Assembly: GCA_029289015.1 (NCBI GenBank)
Contig: JARFUL010000191.1
Span: 1-14,762 of the forward strand
Reading direction: 5' to 3'
Source: Syntrophobacteria bacterium
GTDB lineage: Bacteria; Desulfobacterota; Syntrophobacteria; JARFUL01
DNA length: 14,762 nucleotides
The notes below the pieces were generated by a model. The model searched no databases and was not told the DNA's origin. It was given only the letters and a program-made list of their open reading frames with translations. Below, one piece after another: positions 7,536-14,708 of this stretch. How positions within the stretch are numbered: position 1 is the first letter of the stretch; each line of letters begins with the position of its first letter. A program made the position numbers and the translations under genes.

Positions 7536-7557
7536 GACGGCAGAAATATTCGCCGTC
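7536..7557 (+). promoter_or_regulatory. Leader hairpin before the deacetylase-like gene
   Basis: GACGGC (7536-7541) pairs with GCCGTC (7552-7557), with a G-T wobble and an A-T pair extending it around an A/T loop. It ends 3 bases before the AGAGGGG ribosome-binding site at 7561-7567. It could affect translation initiation. About 95 bases upstream (7443-7535) are strikingly AT-rich compared with the genes and probably hold the promoter, but I could not pick out a convincing -35/-10 pair. Confidence 0.35.
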
Positions 7558-7573
7558 CACAGAGGGGCCATCC

Positions 7574-8377
7574 ATGCGCTACCCCAGGGTCAGGATTCTA
7601 CAGTATCACGGGATCGGTGAATACCCGGAGTCTCTCTTCGGGCTGCGCGAGGAGACCTTCTTGGACCAGCTCGCGTACCTGTCCGAAACGGGGTACAATG
7701 TCGTCTCCCTGGACGATGCGCTCAACTACATGAAAAACTCCAGGAAGGTGCCTGAAAACGTCGTGGCCCTCACCTTTGACCACGGGTATTCGGACGCGTA
7801 CCAGAAGGTCGCGCCCCTGCTTCTGGCCAGGGGTTTTCCCGCCGCGTTCTTTCTGAACCCCTTCTGGATAGGCGTCAAAAGGGAGGTCTCGGGCAAAGAG
7901 GTCTCCCACATGGGCCTGAGAGAGATAAGGGAGCTTGCAGATAACGGCTTCACCGTGGGGCTCTACCTGGGCGAGGGCAGGTCCATCGAGAAAAAGGGCA
8001 AAGATGCGTTGATCTTTGAGATAAGGGAGAAGAGGAGTCTCCTCGAGTACGCGCTGGAAAGAGACGTGAGCTACGCCGCGGCCAAGGAGGGGGTCTTGTC
8101 CCGGCGCGTGAGGAGATTCATGGAGGCCGAGGGTTTCCGCGGGTTCTTTACCCAGTGCCCCACCAGGCGGGCCAGCCATCCCCTCGCGGTGGGAAGGATC
8201 CAGATAGACGACCCGGACCAGAACATCTTCCTGATGAAAATATCCAACTCCTACCTCTTCTACAAGGACTCGAGGGCGTTTCCCGTTATGCGCAAGCTGA
8301 AGCTCAACTGGCTGGTGCACAGGGTGAGCGAGGCGCTCGGCGAGCTAAAGAGCTTCAACGTGGCTGATGGCACTTGA
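7574..8377 (+). CDS. NodB-fold polysaccharide deacetylase-like protein, metal site lost
   Basis: This 267-residue protein has the layout of carbohydrate esterase family 4 (NodB homology) deacetylases. It opens with RILQYHGIG, then a 'FLDQLAYLSETGYNVVSLDDAL' helix-strand unit. The first catalytic motif follows at residues 67-71, and MGLREIRELADNGFTVGLYLG at 113-133. In active enzymes the first motif is TFDDG; here it is TFDHG, so the general-base Asp remains and the metal-ligand Asp is His. The second motif (H-S/T-x-x-H in the 'GSHTxxH' position) reads GLYLGEG and has no His at all. Two or three metal ligands are therefore missing. No signal peptide is seen, so it is probably cytoplasmic. The ATG follows AGAGGGG at good spacing. 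serA follows after 67 bases. It may be a non-catalytic sugar-binding relative or use a different chemistry; fold assignment is firm, activity is not. Confidence 0.82.
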   Translation: MRYPRVRILQYHGIGEYPESLFGLREETFLDQLAYLSETGYNVVSLDDALNYMKNSRKVPENVVALTFDHGYSDAYQKVAPLLLARGFPAAFFLNPFWIGVKREVSGKEVSHMGLREIRELADNGFTVGLYLGEGRSIEKKGKDALIFEIREKRSLLEYALERDVSYAAAKEGVLSRRVRRFMEAEGFRGFFTQCPTRRASHPLAVGRIQIDDPDQNIFLMKISNSYLFYKDSRAFPVMRKLKLNWLVHRVSEALGELKSFNVADGT

Positions 8378-8444
8378 CAAACCGGCCTGCCAGATTGTTT
8401 AATCGCGACGTAGAAACCAAAAACCGAACACCCGGAGTACCGAG

Positions 8445-10028
8445 ATGAACATCCTCATAAGCGACAATCTCGCCCAGACGGGCATCGAAATACTCAAGGC
8501 CACGGAAGGGTTCCAGGTTGAGGTCGCGACCGAGCTGACCAACGCGGAGCTCCTCTCCATAATCGGGGAGTACGACGCGCTGGTCATCCGCGGGGCCACC
8601 AAGGTCACGAGGGACGTCATCGAAGCGGCCCAGAGGCTCAAGGTGATCGGCCGCGCGGGAATAGGCCTCGACAACGTGGACATCGACGCCGCGACGGAGC
8701 GGGGCGTCGCGGTGATGAACACCCCGGAGGGCAACACCATAACCACCGCGGAGCACACCCTCAGCCTCCTTCTGGCCGTGTCCCGCCACATCGCGCAGGC
8801 CACCGCGTCCCTCAAGGCCCTGAAATGGGAAAAGAAGAAGTTCAGGGGCACGGAGATACAGAACAAGATCCTGGGAATAATCGGAGTGGGGCGCATAGGC
8901 AGGATCGTCGCGGACAAGGCCCTGGCCATGAAGATGCGGGTGGTGGGCTACGACCTGTTCATCGCGGAGGCCACCATCAGGAAGCTCGGCCTGGAGCCGG
9001 TCTCCATGGACGAGCTCCTCGGCATGTCGGACTACATTACCGTGCACACCACCCTCACCTCCAAGACCCGCAACCTCATAAACAGGGACTCCTTCGCAAA
9101 GATGAAGGACGGCGTGATAGTCATCAACTGCGCGAGGGGCGGGATAATCAACGAGGCCGACCTTGCGGCCGCGCTGGAATCGGGCAAGGTGGCCGCGGCC
9201 GCGCTCGACGTATACGAGCAGGAGCCCCCGCCCAAGGACCACCCGCTCCTCAAGTTCGACAACATGATCTGCACCCCGCACCTGGGAGCATCCACCTCCG
9301 AGGCCCAGGAGAACGTCGCGGTCGCGGTCGCGGAGCAGATCCTGGGCTACCTCCTGAGAGGCGAGGTGAAAAACGCGGTGAACCTGCCCTCCATCGCGGG
9401 GGAGGAGGCCACCAAGATACGGCCCTACCGCAACCTGGCCGAAAAGCTCGGCGCGCTGCTGGGCCACCTGGCCCCGGAACGTCCCGAGAGGATGATCATA
9501 ACCCTCAAGGGCGAGATGTCCAAATTCAGCCCCAGGCCCATCACCCAGTCCGCGATGACCGCGTTCCTCTCGGTGGGCAACCCCGAGGTGAACATGGTGA
9601 ACTCCCTCGTTGTCGCGGAGAGTATGGGGCTCGGGTTCACCGAGAACCAGGAGTCCGCGTGCCAGGACTTCACCAACGCGATCACCATCGCGATCGAGGG
9701 GGCCGGCGGTCCCCGCAGGGTGGTGATGGGCACCGTGTTCGGCAAGAGGGAGCCCCGGCTCGTCATGCTGGACAGCTTCCGGCTCGACTCCTACCTCGAG
9801 GGGAACATGGTTCTCATCTACAACCACGACCTCCCCGGCACCTTCGGCAGGATCGGCACCTGCCTGGGCAAAAACGGCTGCCACATAACCATGTGGAAGG
9901 CGGGCCAGGTGCCCGAGTTCAAGCAGAACATCCTCCTCATCCAGGTGGAGGAGGAGCTCACCGACCGGCTGATAAGCGACCTCGAGGAGATAGAGAACGT
10001 CATCTCCGTCACCAGGCTGGTGCTCTAG
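8445..10028 (+). CDS. serA: D-3-phosphoglycerate dehydrogenase
   Basis: This 527-residue enzyme oxidises 3-phosphoglycerate to 3-phosphohydroxypyruvate with NAD+, the first step of serine synthesis in the cytoplasm. It has the long (type 1) architecture. The substrate/NAD core carries GIIGVGRIGR with G147-x-G-x-x-G152 and the NAD-ribose Asp D170. The catalytic residues fit R231 (NCARGGIINE), E260 (DVYEQEPPP) and H279 (CTPHLGAST). An intervening domain spans about 315-450. The C-terminal ACT domain starts near 455 (NMVLIYNHDLPGTFGRIGTCLGKNG), where serine binds in feedback-inhibited homologues. The usual NIA-x-M-x-x-GR ACT motif is altered to CHITMWKAGQ, so the serine response may differ. The ATG follows GGAG in the leader. 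Length matches type 1 SerA. There is no serB or serC nearby. Confidence 0.96.
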   Translation: MNILISDNLAQTGIEILKATEGFQVEVATELTNAELLSIIGEYDALVIRGATKVTRDVIEAAQRLKVIGRAGIGLDNVDIDAATERGVAVMNTPEGNTITTAEHTLSLLLAVSRHIAQATASLKALKWEKKKFRGTEIQNKILGIIGVGRIGRIVADKALAMKMRVVGYDLFIAEATIRKLGLEPVSMDELLGMSDYITVHTTLTSKTRNLINRDSFAKMKDGVIVINCARGGIINEADLAAALESGKVAAAALDVYEQEPPPKDHPLLKFDNMICTPHLGASTSEAQENVAVAVAEQILGYLLRGEVKNAVNLPSIAGEEATKIRPYRNLAEKLGALLGHLAPERPERMIITLKGEMSKFSPRPITQSAMTAFLSVGNPEVNMVNSLVVAESMGLGFTENQESACQDFTNAITIAIEGAGGPRRVVMGTVFGKREPRLVMLDSFRLDSYLEGNMVLIYNHDLPGTFGRIGTCLGKNGCHITMWKAGQVPEFKQNILLIQVEEELTDRLISDLEEIENVISVTRLVL

Positions 10029-10230
10029 GCCGGGAACGACCCCCTGGGGGACAAAGCCGATTCCACGCGGTTGTTTTCCCCGTTTCCAGGAACCTTTTGA
10101 CTATAAAACCTTCCTTTTGGGCCAAGCTCTATCCGCGGCTAGGGAAAACCGGCTGTGGGCCGTGTTAATAGATGCTAAGATATATCTGGGGCGGTGAGGG
10201 AGAATCTCTTTAGCCGTTAGGAATTTTTTC

Positions 10231-11841
10231 ATGAGAAAGCACGCTGGTCCGCTGGTTTTTTTTATCACGCTGACCCTTGCCTCGTGCGCGCCCGGGCCCG
10301 AGCCCGCGAAGATAGCCCCTGCAAAAATGCCTTCCAAGGAGACGGAGTACTCCCTGTGGGTGGAGGAGATCCACGCGAAGGTGTTTAGGGACCTGGGCGG
10401 CTACAGGGGGGCCTCCGCGTGCCACGCGTGCCACTCCAAGGAGCTTGACGCGCTCAAGAAGTCCTACCACGTGCACCAGGGCCGCATCACCAAAGACGGG
10501 AAGATCGCAGACGACCCCAAAGACGCGGCGGACACCGGGATGTACGTCAGGTGGTACCCCCTGTCCAACCTCCCGAGGTCCCAGGAGCCCGAGAACATGT
10601 GGCGCGCGATGGAGGCGAGTTTCTGCTCCCAGTGCCACCCCGGAGGCGGCCCCATGGCCCGCTACAAGATGGACGTGGACTGCCTCATCTGCCACCAGCG
10701 GTCCGGCTACCGCGGCGGAAGCGGCCTGGGGGACTACCCCGCGGGCGTGGACCGGGAGGGCAACCCGGTCATGAGCGACGGCGGCAGGCTGGTGGCCATC
10801 ATGATGGAGGGCGCGAGGGTCGCGGGCAGGGCCGAGGGTTTGGACTTCAGCAACCTGGCCAGGGTAGCGATGAAAGGGGTGGAGCTCAGGGTGGGGAGGC
10901 CCACCCCGGACAACTGCAACTTCTGCCACTGGCGCACCCACGGCAAGAGGGGCACCCGCTACGGCATGTTCAAGGGCAGGGCCTACGACGTGCACTACAC
11001 AAAAGGGATCTACTGCCAGGACTGCCACATCACCCAGGACCACCAGATGGGCAAGGGCAAGGTGCTGGACGCGATAGGGACGCCGGAGCTACACGATACG
11101 ATGTTCACCTGCTTCGAGTGCCATGGCGAGGAGCCCCACAACAGGTCCGGCTACTCCGAGGAGCTGAGAGACCACGCTAAAAGGATAGCGTGCGAGACCT
11201 GCCACACCCCCAAGACCCAGAGAGCGGCCAAGGCCGTCAACTGGGCCATTGGCATGGACATAGAGTCGCTCATGAAGAGCTACCACCTGATGATGCCCAT
11301 AGCCAAGATCTTCGGAATGGCCACCCCAAAGCACATGACCGGGAAGATACAGAAGCTGGTGGACTGCTACAAGGAGATGAAGGGAGCGGGGTTCAGGCCC
11401 TCCTATGCCTGGCACAACCGCAAGAAGACCGCAAGCGAGATACCCCAGCCCATCGGGTCCATACACGACCCGGAAAGCAAGATAACCCCCTTCAACGTGG
11501 TCCTTGTAACCTACTATGACGAGGGCAGGGACCCGCGGGTGCTGGCAAACCCCGCGTCCAGTCTCAATGGAAACCCCATCCCCAAGGCCTACGCGTACCG
11601 GGCCGGGGGCAAGGGCAAGAAGGTCCCCACCGAGGCCCAGATGCGGGGCTACATGGACGGCCGCTACCCCAACGCGTTCCTGAGGAAGCTGCCCATGTAC
11701 TTCCAGGTCTTCCACTCCATCAAGCCGGCTGAGGACGCGGTGTCCTGCAACAGGTGCCACACGGATAATGACCCGCTTTTGGACTTTAGGGCCCTGGGCT
11801 ACAGCGCCCAAGACGCGGCGGACCTTCAGATACCGAGGTAG
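10231..11841 (+). CDS. Octaheme c-type cytochrome lipoprotein, OTR-like
   Basis: The 536-residue protein begins with a lipoprotein signal peptide (LTLASC, lipid Cys at 19; next residues Ala-Pro, no Asp retention signal), so it is membrane-anchored in the periplasm or outer membrane. It has eight CXXCH haem sites, starting at residues 64, 132, 151, 229, 262, 294, 321 and 506. Their order resembles octaheme tetrathionate reductase: VDCLICHQRSGY, VGRPTPDNCNFCHW, GIYCQDCHITQDHQ, FTCFECHGEEPHN, IACETCHTPKTQ, a long haem-free region of about 180 residues containing GSIHDPESKITPF, then AVSCNRCHTDNDPLLDFRALGY. OTR-family enzymes reduce tetrathionate and can reduce nitrite or hydroxylamine. Here the part after SKITPF differs from the usual pattern I recall, so the substrate is uncertain. 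No quinol dehydrogenase or biogenesis gene is adjacent. Start follows AGGA at suitable spacing. A 10-bp palindrome (AGATATATCT) lies in the upstream gap, which otherwise shows no clear promoter. Confidence 0.88.
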   Translation: MRKHAGPLVFFITLTLASCAPGPEPAKIAPAKMPSKETEYSLWVEEIHAKVFRDLGGYRGASACHACHSKELDALKKSYHVHQGRITKDGKIADDPKDAADTGMYVRWYPLSNLPRSQEPENMWRAMEASFCSQCHPGGGPMARYKMDVDCLICHQRSGYRGGSGLGDYPAGVDREGNPVMSDGGRLVAIMMEGARVAGRAEGLDFSNLARVAMKGVELRVGRPTPDNCNFCHWRTHGKRGTRYGMFKGRAYDVHYTKGIYCQDCHITQDHQMGKGKVLDAIGTPELHDTMFTCFECHGEEPHNRSGYSEELRDHAKRIACETCHTPKTQRAAKAVNWAIGMDIESLMKSYHLMMPIAKIFGMATPKHMTGKIQKLVDCYKEMKGAGFRPSYAWHNRKKTASEIPQPIGSIHDPESKITPFNVVLVTYYDEGRDPRVLANPASSLNGNPIPKAYAYRAGGKGKKVPTEAQMRGYMDGRYPNAFLRKLPMYFQVFHSIKPAEDAVSCNRCHTDNDPLLDFRALGYSAQDAADLQIPR

Positions 11842-11873
11842 CCCGGGCCGCGCCCTGCCAAACTGCTAAAAGG

Positions 11874-12231
11874 ATGGAAAACGCGCGAAACATCGGCCCC
11901 AGGGAGACCCGGAAAAGGGCACTGATGGGCCTTGGGATGCTCGTCCTTGGCCTTGCGGCCAGCGCGGCCCTGATCCGTCACCGGGTGAACCCGCTCTGGC
12001 GGTACCTCCTCTTTCTGCCGTTCTGGGGGGGGCTTTCTGGGCGTACTCCAGGCCTGGAAGAAGACCTGAGTCGCGCTCAGCGCGCGGGGGCTTCGCAACA
12101 TGGATGACGGGGTAAAGGAGATTCAAGACGAGGCCCAAAGGGAAGCGGTGGGCAAAAACGCGGTCAGGGTCTACATGACCTCCATGGTCTCGGCCCTGGC
12201 CCTGCCCTTTATCTTTGTGTCGGTAATGTGA
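11874..12231 (+). pseudogene. Small membrane protein gene broken by frameshift and TGA
   Basis: From the ATG at 11874 the frame gives a basic N-terminus, one membrane helix (MGLGMLVLGLAASAAL) and NPLWRYLLFLPFWGG, then turns into unlikely sequence and stops at 12107. Removing one G from the G8 run (12025-12032) restores FLPFWGGFLGVLQAWKKT, then a TGA at 12067-12069, then VALSARGLRNMDDGVKEIQ and a second hydrophobic helix (MVSALALPFIFVSVM) ending at TGA 12229-12231. The rebuilt protein is about 118 residues with two membrane segments. From memory, related small bacterial proteins read 'KTCVALAARG' here, so the TGA replaces a Cys codon. The downstream part alone could be read as a 43-residue ORF from ATG 12100. 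Possible readings are a decayed gene, a sequencing error plus decay, or a selenocysteine codon with slippage; the 5-bp hairpin after the TGA (12072-12084) has a UCA loop and is not a convincing SECIS. An internal ATG at 11924 could also be the start. Function unknown. Confidence 0.6.
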
Positions 12232-12264
12232 GTATTTTCAGCGTGTTAATGATGGCGGGGGAAT

Positions 12265-13152
12265 ATGCCCAAACCAGGCTTTAGACACTTTGTGGGGGTG
12301 GACTTCTCCGGCGCGAAGAGCCCGTCCTTTCAGAGGAAGGCCATCTGGCTCTGCCGCGGGGTGGGGCTCACCTGGGAGGGCACCAAGGTCCTCACTATCT
12401 CCGAGCTCCGGTGCGGCCTCACCCGGAGGGAGCTCTTCAAGCTCATAGGAGACCTCGAGCCGGACCGCGACCAGGGGGTGCTGGTGGGGCTCGACTTCCC
12501 CTTCTCCTTTCCCCGGGGGTTCCCCGAAGGGATCGGGGGAGACTGGGCCGAGGTGGCGGCACACCTGGCCGCGAGCTCTCCGGAGGAGTTCATCTCGGCC
12601 AACGCGCCGCCCTTCTACGGCAACCTGAGGCGCGCGGTCCTCACCAGGCGGGACGACCGGTTCTTTGCTGAGGCCCGGTTCGAAGAGCTGAGAAAGACCG
12701 AAACCCTGGCCCAGGGCGCGGAGTCGGTGTTCAAGCTCGTGGGGCCCAGGCAGGTGGGAAAGGGCGCGCTCAGGGGGATACCCTACCTTGCGAAGTTCGC
12801 GAAAGAGCGGCCCCAAACCCATGTGATCTGGCCCTTCTCGGGCCAGACGGCCGGGCCCAGGGTGGTGGTGGTGGAGATATTCCCCCGGGTGTTCATGGGC
12901 AGGGTGAAAAAGAGCGTGGTCCAGGCCAGGCTCGAACTGCTGAACAACCTGAGAACCGACAACGTGATCATCCCGGGCCACGTGCGCGAGGCCGCGCTCG
13001 CGTTCCCCGACGCGCTGGACGCGCTGATGGGCGCGGTGGGGCTCTGGTATGAGGAGACCCAGAAGGACCGCCTCGCGTCCTACGATACCTCGATGTACAA
13101 CGACCCCGCGGTGAGACGCGAGGGATGGATATACGGGGTGGACTACCCGTGA
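12265..13152 (+). CDS. DUF429-like RNase H-fold protein
   Basis: This 295-residue cytoplasmic protein matches the DUF429 type of predicted nucleases with an RNase H/RuvC-like fold. The expected acidic positions are visible: D13 in the first strand (HFVGVDFSGAKS), D77 in VLVGLDFPFSFP, E194 in VVVVEIFPRVF, and D249/D252 in the terminal AFPDALDALMGAVGLW helix. The other hallmark is the SANAPPFYGNLRR region before a long middle helical segment. Length is usual for the family. The ATG follows GGGGGA at short spacing. The next gene starts 22 bases after the stop, so the two may be transcribed together, although the second gene is abnormal. Neither the nuclease activity nor the substrate has been settled for this family to my knowledge. 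Family call is fairly sure; the role is unknown. Confidence 0.78.
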   Translation: MPKPGFRHFVGVDFSGAKSPSFQRKAIWLCRGVGLTWEGTKVLTISELRCGLTRRELFKLIGDLEPDRDQGVLVGLDFPFSFPRGFPEGIGGDWAEVAAHLAASSPEEFISANAPPFYGNLRRAVLTRRDDRFFAEARFEELRKTETLAQGAESVFKLVGPRQVGKGALRGIPYLAKFAKERPQTHVIWPFSGQTAGPRVVVVEIFPRVFMGRVKKSVVQARLELLNNLRTDNVIIPGHVREAALAFPDALDALMGAVGLWYEETQKDRLASYDTSMYNDPAVRREGWIYGVDYP

Positions 13153-13174
13153 ATTCAGGGAAAATCCTAGACCA

Positions 13175-13696
13175 ATGAGCACCATGAACCTCGACAAGCT
13201 CTTCAACCCGGGCTCCGTCGCGATTATCGGCGCGAGCCCCAAAGAGGGGAGCGCAGGGGGACGGATCCTGTCCAACCTCATCGAGGGCGGGTTCGAAGGC
13301 CCCATATACCCCATAAACCGGACCTACGCGGAGGTGATGGGGCTCACCGCGTACCCGGACCTCTCCTCAGTGGGAGAGCCCGTTGACCTCGCGATGGTCG
13401 CGGTGACCCAGCCGCCCTTCAAGGAGAGGATCCTCGGGGAGACCAGGCTCATCCACGAGCCCTACGGCAAGTCCGCTGAGTTAGCGATCTTCATCGGGGA
13501 CAGGTGGCAGGGAAAGGGCCTGGGCAGAAAGCTCCTCGAGGTGCTCATCGAGGTGGCGAGGGGCCGGGGCCTGAAAAAGATAACCGGGTGGGTGATGCGC
13601 GAGAACAAGAACATGCTGAGGCTCTGCGAGTCCCTCGGGTTCATAAAGTCCTTCAGCCATGAGGAGGGCGCGCAAAGGGTGGAGATAGAGCTTTAG
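13175..13696 (+). CDS. CoA-binding head fused directly to GNAT tail (internally deleted Pat/ACD-like)
   Basis: This 173-residue protein joins two ends of a much larger one. Residues 1-79 are the start of the CoA-binding domain of ADP-forming acyl-CoA synthetases (LFNPGSVAIIGASPKEGSAGGR, then YPINRTYAEVMGLTAYPDLSSV and DLAMVAV). Residues about 85-173 are the last part of a GNAT acetyltransferase (ILGETRLIHEPYGKSAELAIF, then the acetyl-CoA loop RWQGKGLGRKL at 110-120 and ENKNMLRLCESLGF). In the usual large protein, such as protein acetyltransferase Pat/PatZ, the ligase-CoA and ATP-grasp domains and the first GNAT strands lie between, several hundred residues. They are missing here and the frame stays open across the join (nt 13410-13435). 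The ribosome-binding site is weak and the ATG at 13184 is an alternative start. It may be a deletion remnant, a real mini-protein, or an assembly collapse. The stop overlaps the convergent gene. Confidence 0.72.
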   Translation: MSTMNLDKLFNPGSVAIIGASPKEGSAGGRILSNLIEGGFEGPIYPINRTYAEVMGLTAYPDLSSVGEPVDLAMVAVTQPPFKERILGETRLIHEPYGKSAELAIFIGDRWQGKGLGRKLLEVLIEVARGRGLKKITGWVMRENKNMLRLCESLGFIKSFSHEEGAQRVEIEL

Positions 13697-14115
13697 CCTC
13701 TACCCATCAATTTATCCAGTCTTTTCTTCTCCCTGAGCTCCGAGAGGGTCTTGAGCGCGAACCTGCCCGCGAACTTGCTGTTTTCCAGGTATTTCAGCGT
13801 GTTCTCCCTGAAGTCCTTGGCAATGGCCCCGAGGGTTTGGGCAAGCTCGTCTTCGGGCACGAACAACCTTTGCATCTCTTTGTTGAACTCCACGGTGACG
13901 CCGTACTCCTCCCTAAGCTCTTCGAGGGCCTCTTGGTCATCCCCGAAGAAGGAGGGCTCAAGGGGCACCGCGATCTTGGCAGCAAGCCGGGCCAGCCACC
14001 TCCGGGAGTACATCTCCTGGGAGCGGTCCCAGAGCTCCACCGTGAGCCCGTTTTTAAGCTCCACCCTCTCGATGAGCCTCTCCACCTTCTTTTGCGCGGT
14101 GCGGAACTCCGTCAT
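13693..14115 (-). CDS. Conserved-looking cytoplasmic protein of unknown function
   Basis: The product is 140 residues. The ATG at 14115 follows GGGGGAGGG at good spacing. There is no signal peptide or membrane segment. The N-terminal half reads RVELKNGLTVELWDRSQEMYSRRWLARLAAKIAVPLEP, a strand-turn-strand pattern seen in small uncharacterised proteins. The C-terminal half is strongly charged and helical (EDELAQTLGAIAKDFRENTLKYLEN, ending in a Lys/Arg-rich tail). No catalytic or metal motif is evident. It points towards the CoA-binding/GNAT gene and the two stop codons overlap within 4 bases (13693-13696), so no terminator fits between them. Codon use is like the neighbours. I can give no function. 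Confidence 0.75.
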   Translation of the reverse strand: MTEFRTAQKKVERLIERVELKNGLTVELWDRSQEMYSRRWLARLAAKIAVPLEPSFFGDDQEALEELREEYGVTVEFNKEMQRLFVPEDELAQTLGAIAKDFRENTLKYLENSKFAGRFALKTLSELREKKRLDKLMGRG

Positions 14116-14241
14116 AGGTGCGCCCTCCCCCGTTGTTGCTTGCCTCCAAAAAGTTAACGCCGCTTTGGCATTTGGGCAAGGGGAAAATAATAGGTTCGGG
14201 ACGCTTTGTGGCCGGAGCGCGGATATTGCCCCTGCGTGATG

Positions 14242-14250
14242 TGGTATAAT
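14242..14250 (+). promoter_or_regulatory. Extended -10 promoter of yjbQ-type gene
   Basis: A perfect TATAAT (14245-14250) is preceded by TGG, making an extended -10 (TGnTATAAT). No good -35 is found 16-18 bases upstream, which is common for extended -10 promoters. It lies 38 bases before the ATG at 14289, a normal leader length. Confidence 0.65.
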
Positions 14251-14288
14251 CTGGCCTCGGATAAAACCTCAAAGAAGGGAGGCGGCCC

Positions 14289-14708
14289 ATGAAAGCCTAT
14301 CGCAAGGAGCTCTTCTTCGACGTGTCCACCCGCCGCGCGTTCATCCACATCACCCACCAGGTGGACGAGTGCCTCATAGAGAGCGGCATCCAGGAGGGGT
14401 TTTGTTTGGTGAACGCGATGCACATCACCGCGAGTGTGTTTATCAATGACAACGAGCCCGGCCTCCACCAGGACTACGAGGAGTGGCTGGAGAGGCTCGC
14501 GCCCCACGAGCCCATAAGCCAGTACAGGCACAACAGAACAGGCGAGGACAACGGCGACGCGCACCTCAAGAGGCAGGTCATGGGCAGGGAGGTGGTGGTC
14601 GCGGTCACGGAGGGGAGGCTCGATCTCGGCACCTGGGAGAGGATATTCTACGGGGAGTTCGACGGCAAAAGGCGCAAGAGGGTTTTGGTGAAGATTATTG
14701 GAGAATGA
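14289..14708 (+). CDS. yjbQ: YjbQ / UPF0047 family protein
   Basis: This 139-residue protein has the full length and all the conserved blocks of the YjbQ (UPF0047) family. These are [31 protein letters not shown] near residues 42-72, [21 protein letters not shown] near 78-98, and [34 protein letters not shown] at the end. Members form trimers with conserved His residues. In E. coli the protein has weak thiamine-phosphate-synthase-like activity, the basis for the 'secondary thiamine-phosphate synthase' label; the true role is not settled. The ATG follows GGGAGG at ideal spacing, and an extended -10 promoter lies upstream. It appears to be transcribed alone within the window. No feature is seen in the last 54 bases after it. 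Confidence 0.95.
   Translation: MKAYRKELFFDVSTRRAFIHITHQVDECLIESGIQEGFCLVNAMHITASVFINDNEPGLHQDYEEWLERLAPHEPISQYRHNRTGEDNGDAHLKRQVMGREVVVAVTEGRLDLGTWERIFYGEFDGKRRKRVLVKIIGE

Noticed and set aside
8355..9884. A 509-residue minus-strand frame opposite serA
   Set aside because: Its composition (His, Gly, Val, Arg, Asp in excess) is that of a frame shadow, and serA on the plus strand explains the region.
8825..10168. A 447-residue plus-strand frame overlapping serA
   Set aside because: It is a shifted frame of serA with Gly/Arg/Pro/His-rich low-complexity sequence and no domain.
10029..10230. A promoter or terminator between serA and the cytochrome gene
   Set aside because: CCCCCTGGGGG at the start has no T-run and too small a loop; TTGACT and TATAAA near 10097-10108 are too close together to be a -35/-10 pair; the AGATATATCT palindrome has no matching -35.
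12072..12084. A hairpin after TGA 12067 as a selenocysteine insertion element
   Set aside because: Only a 5-bp CGCGC/GCGCG stem with a UCA loop, too close to the TGA and without the loop GU of known bacterial elements; kept only as a possibility in the finding.
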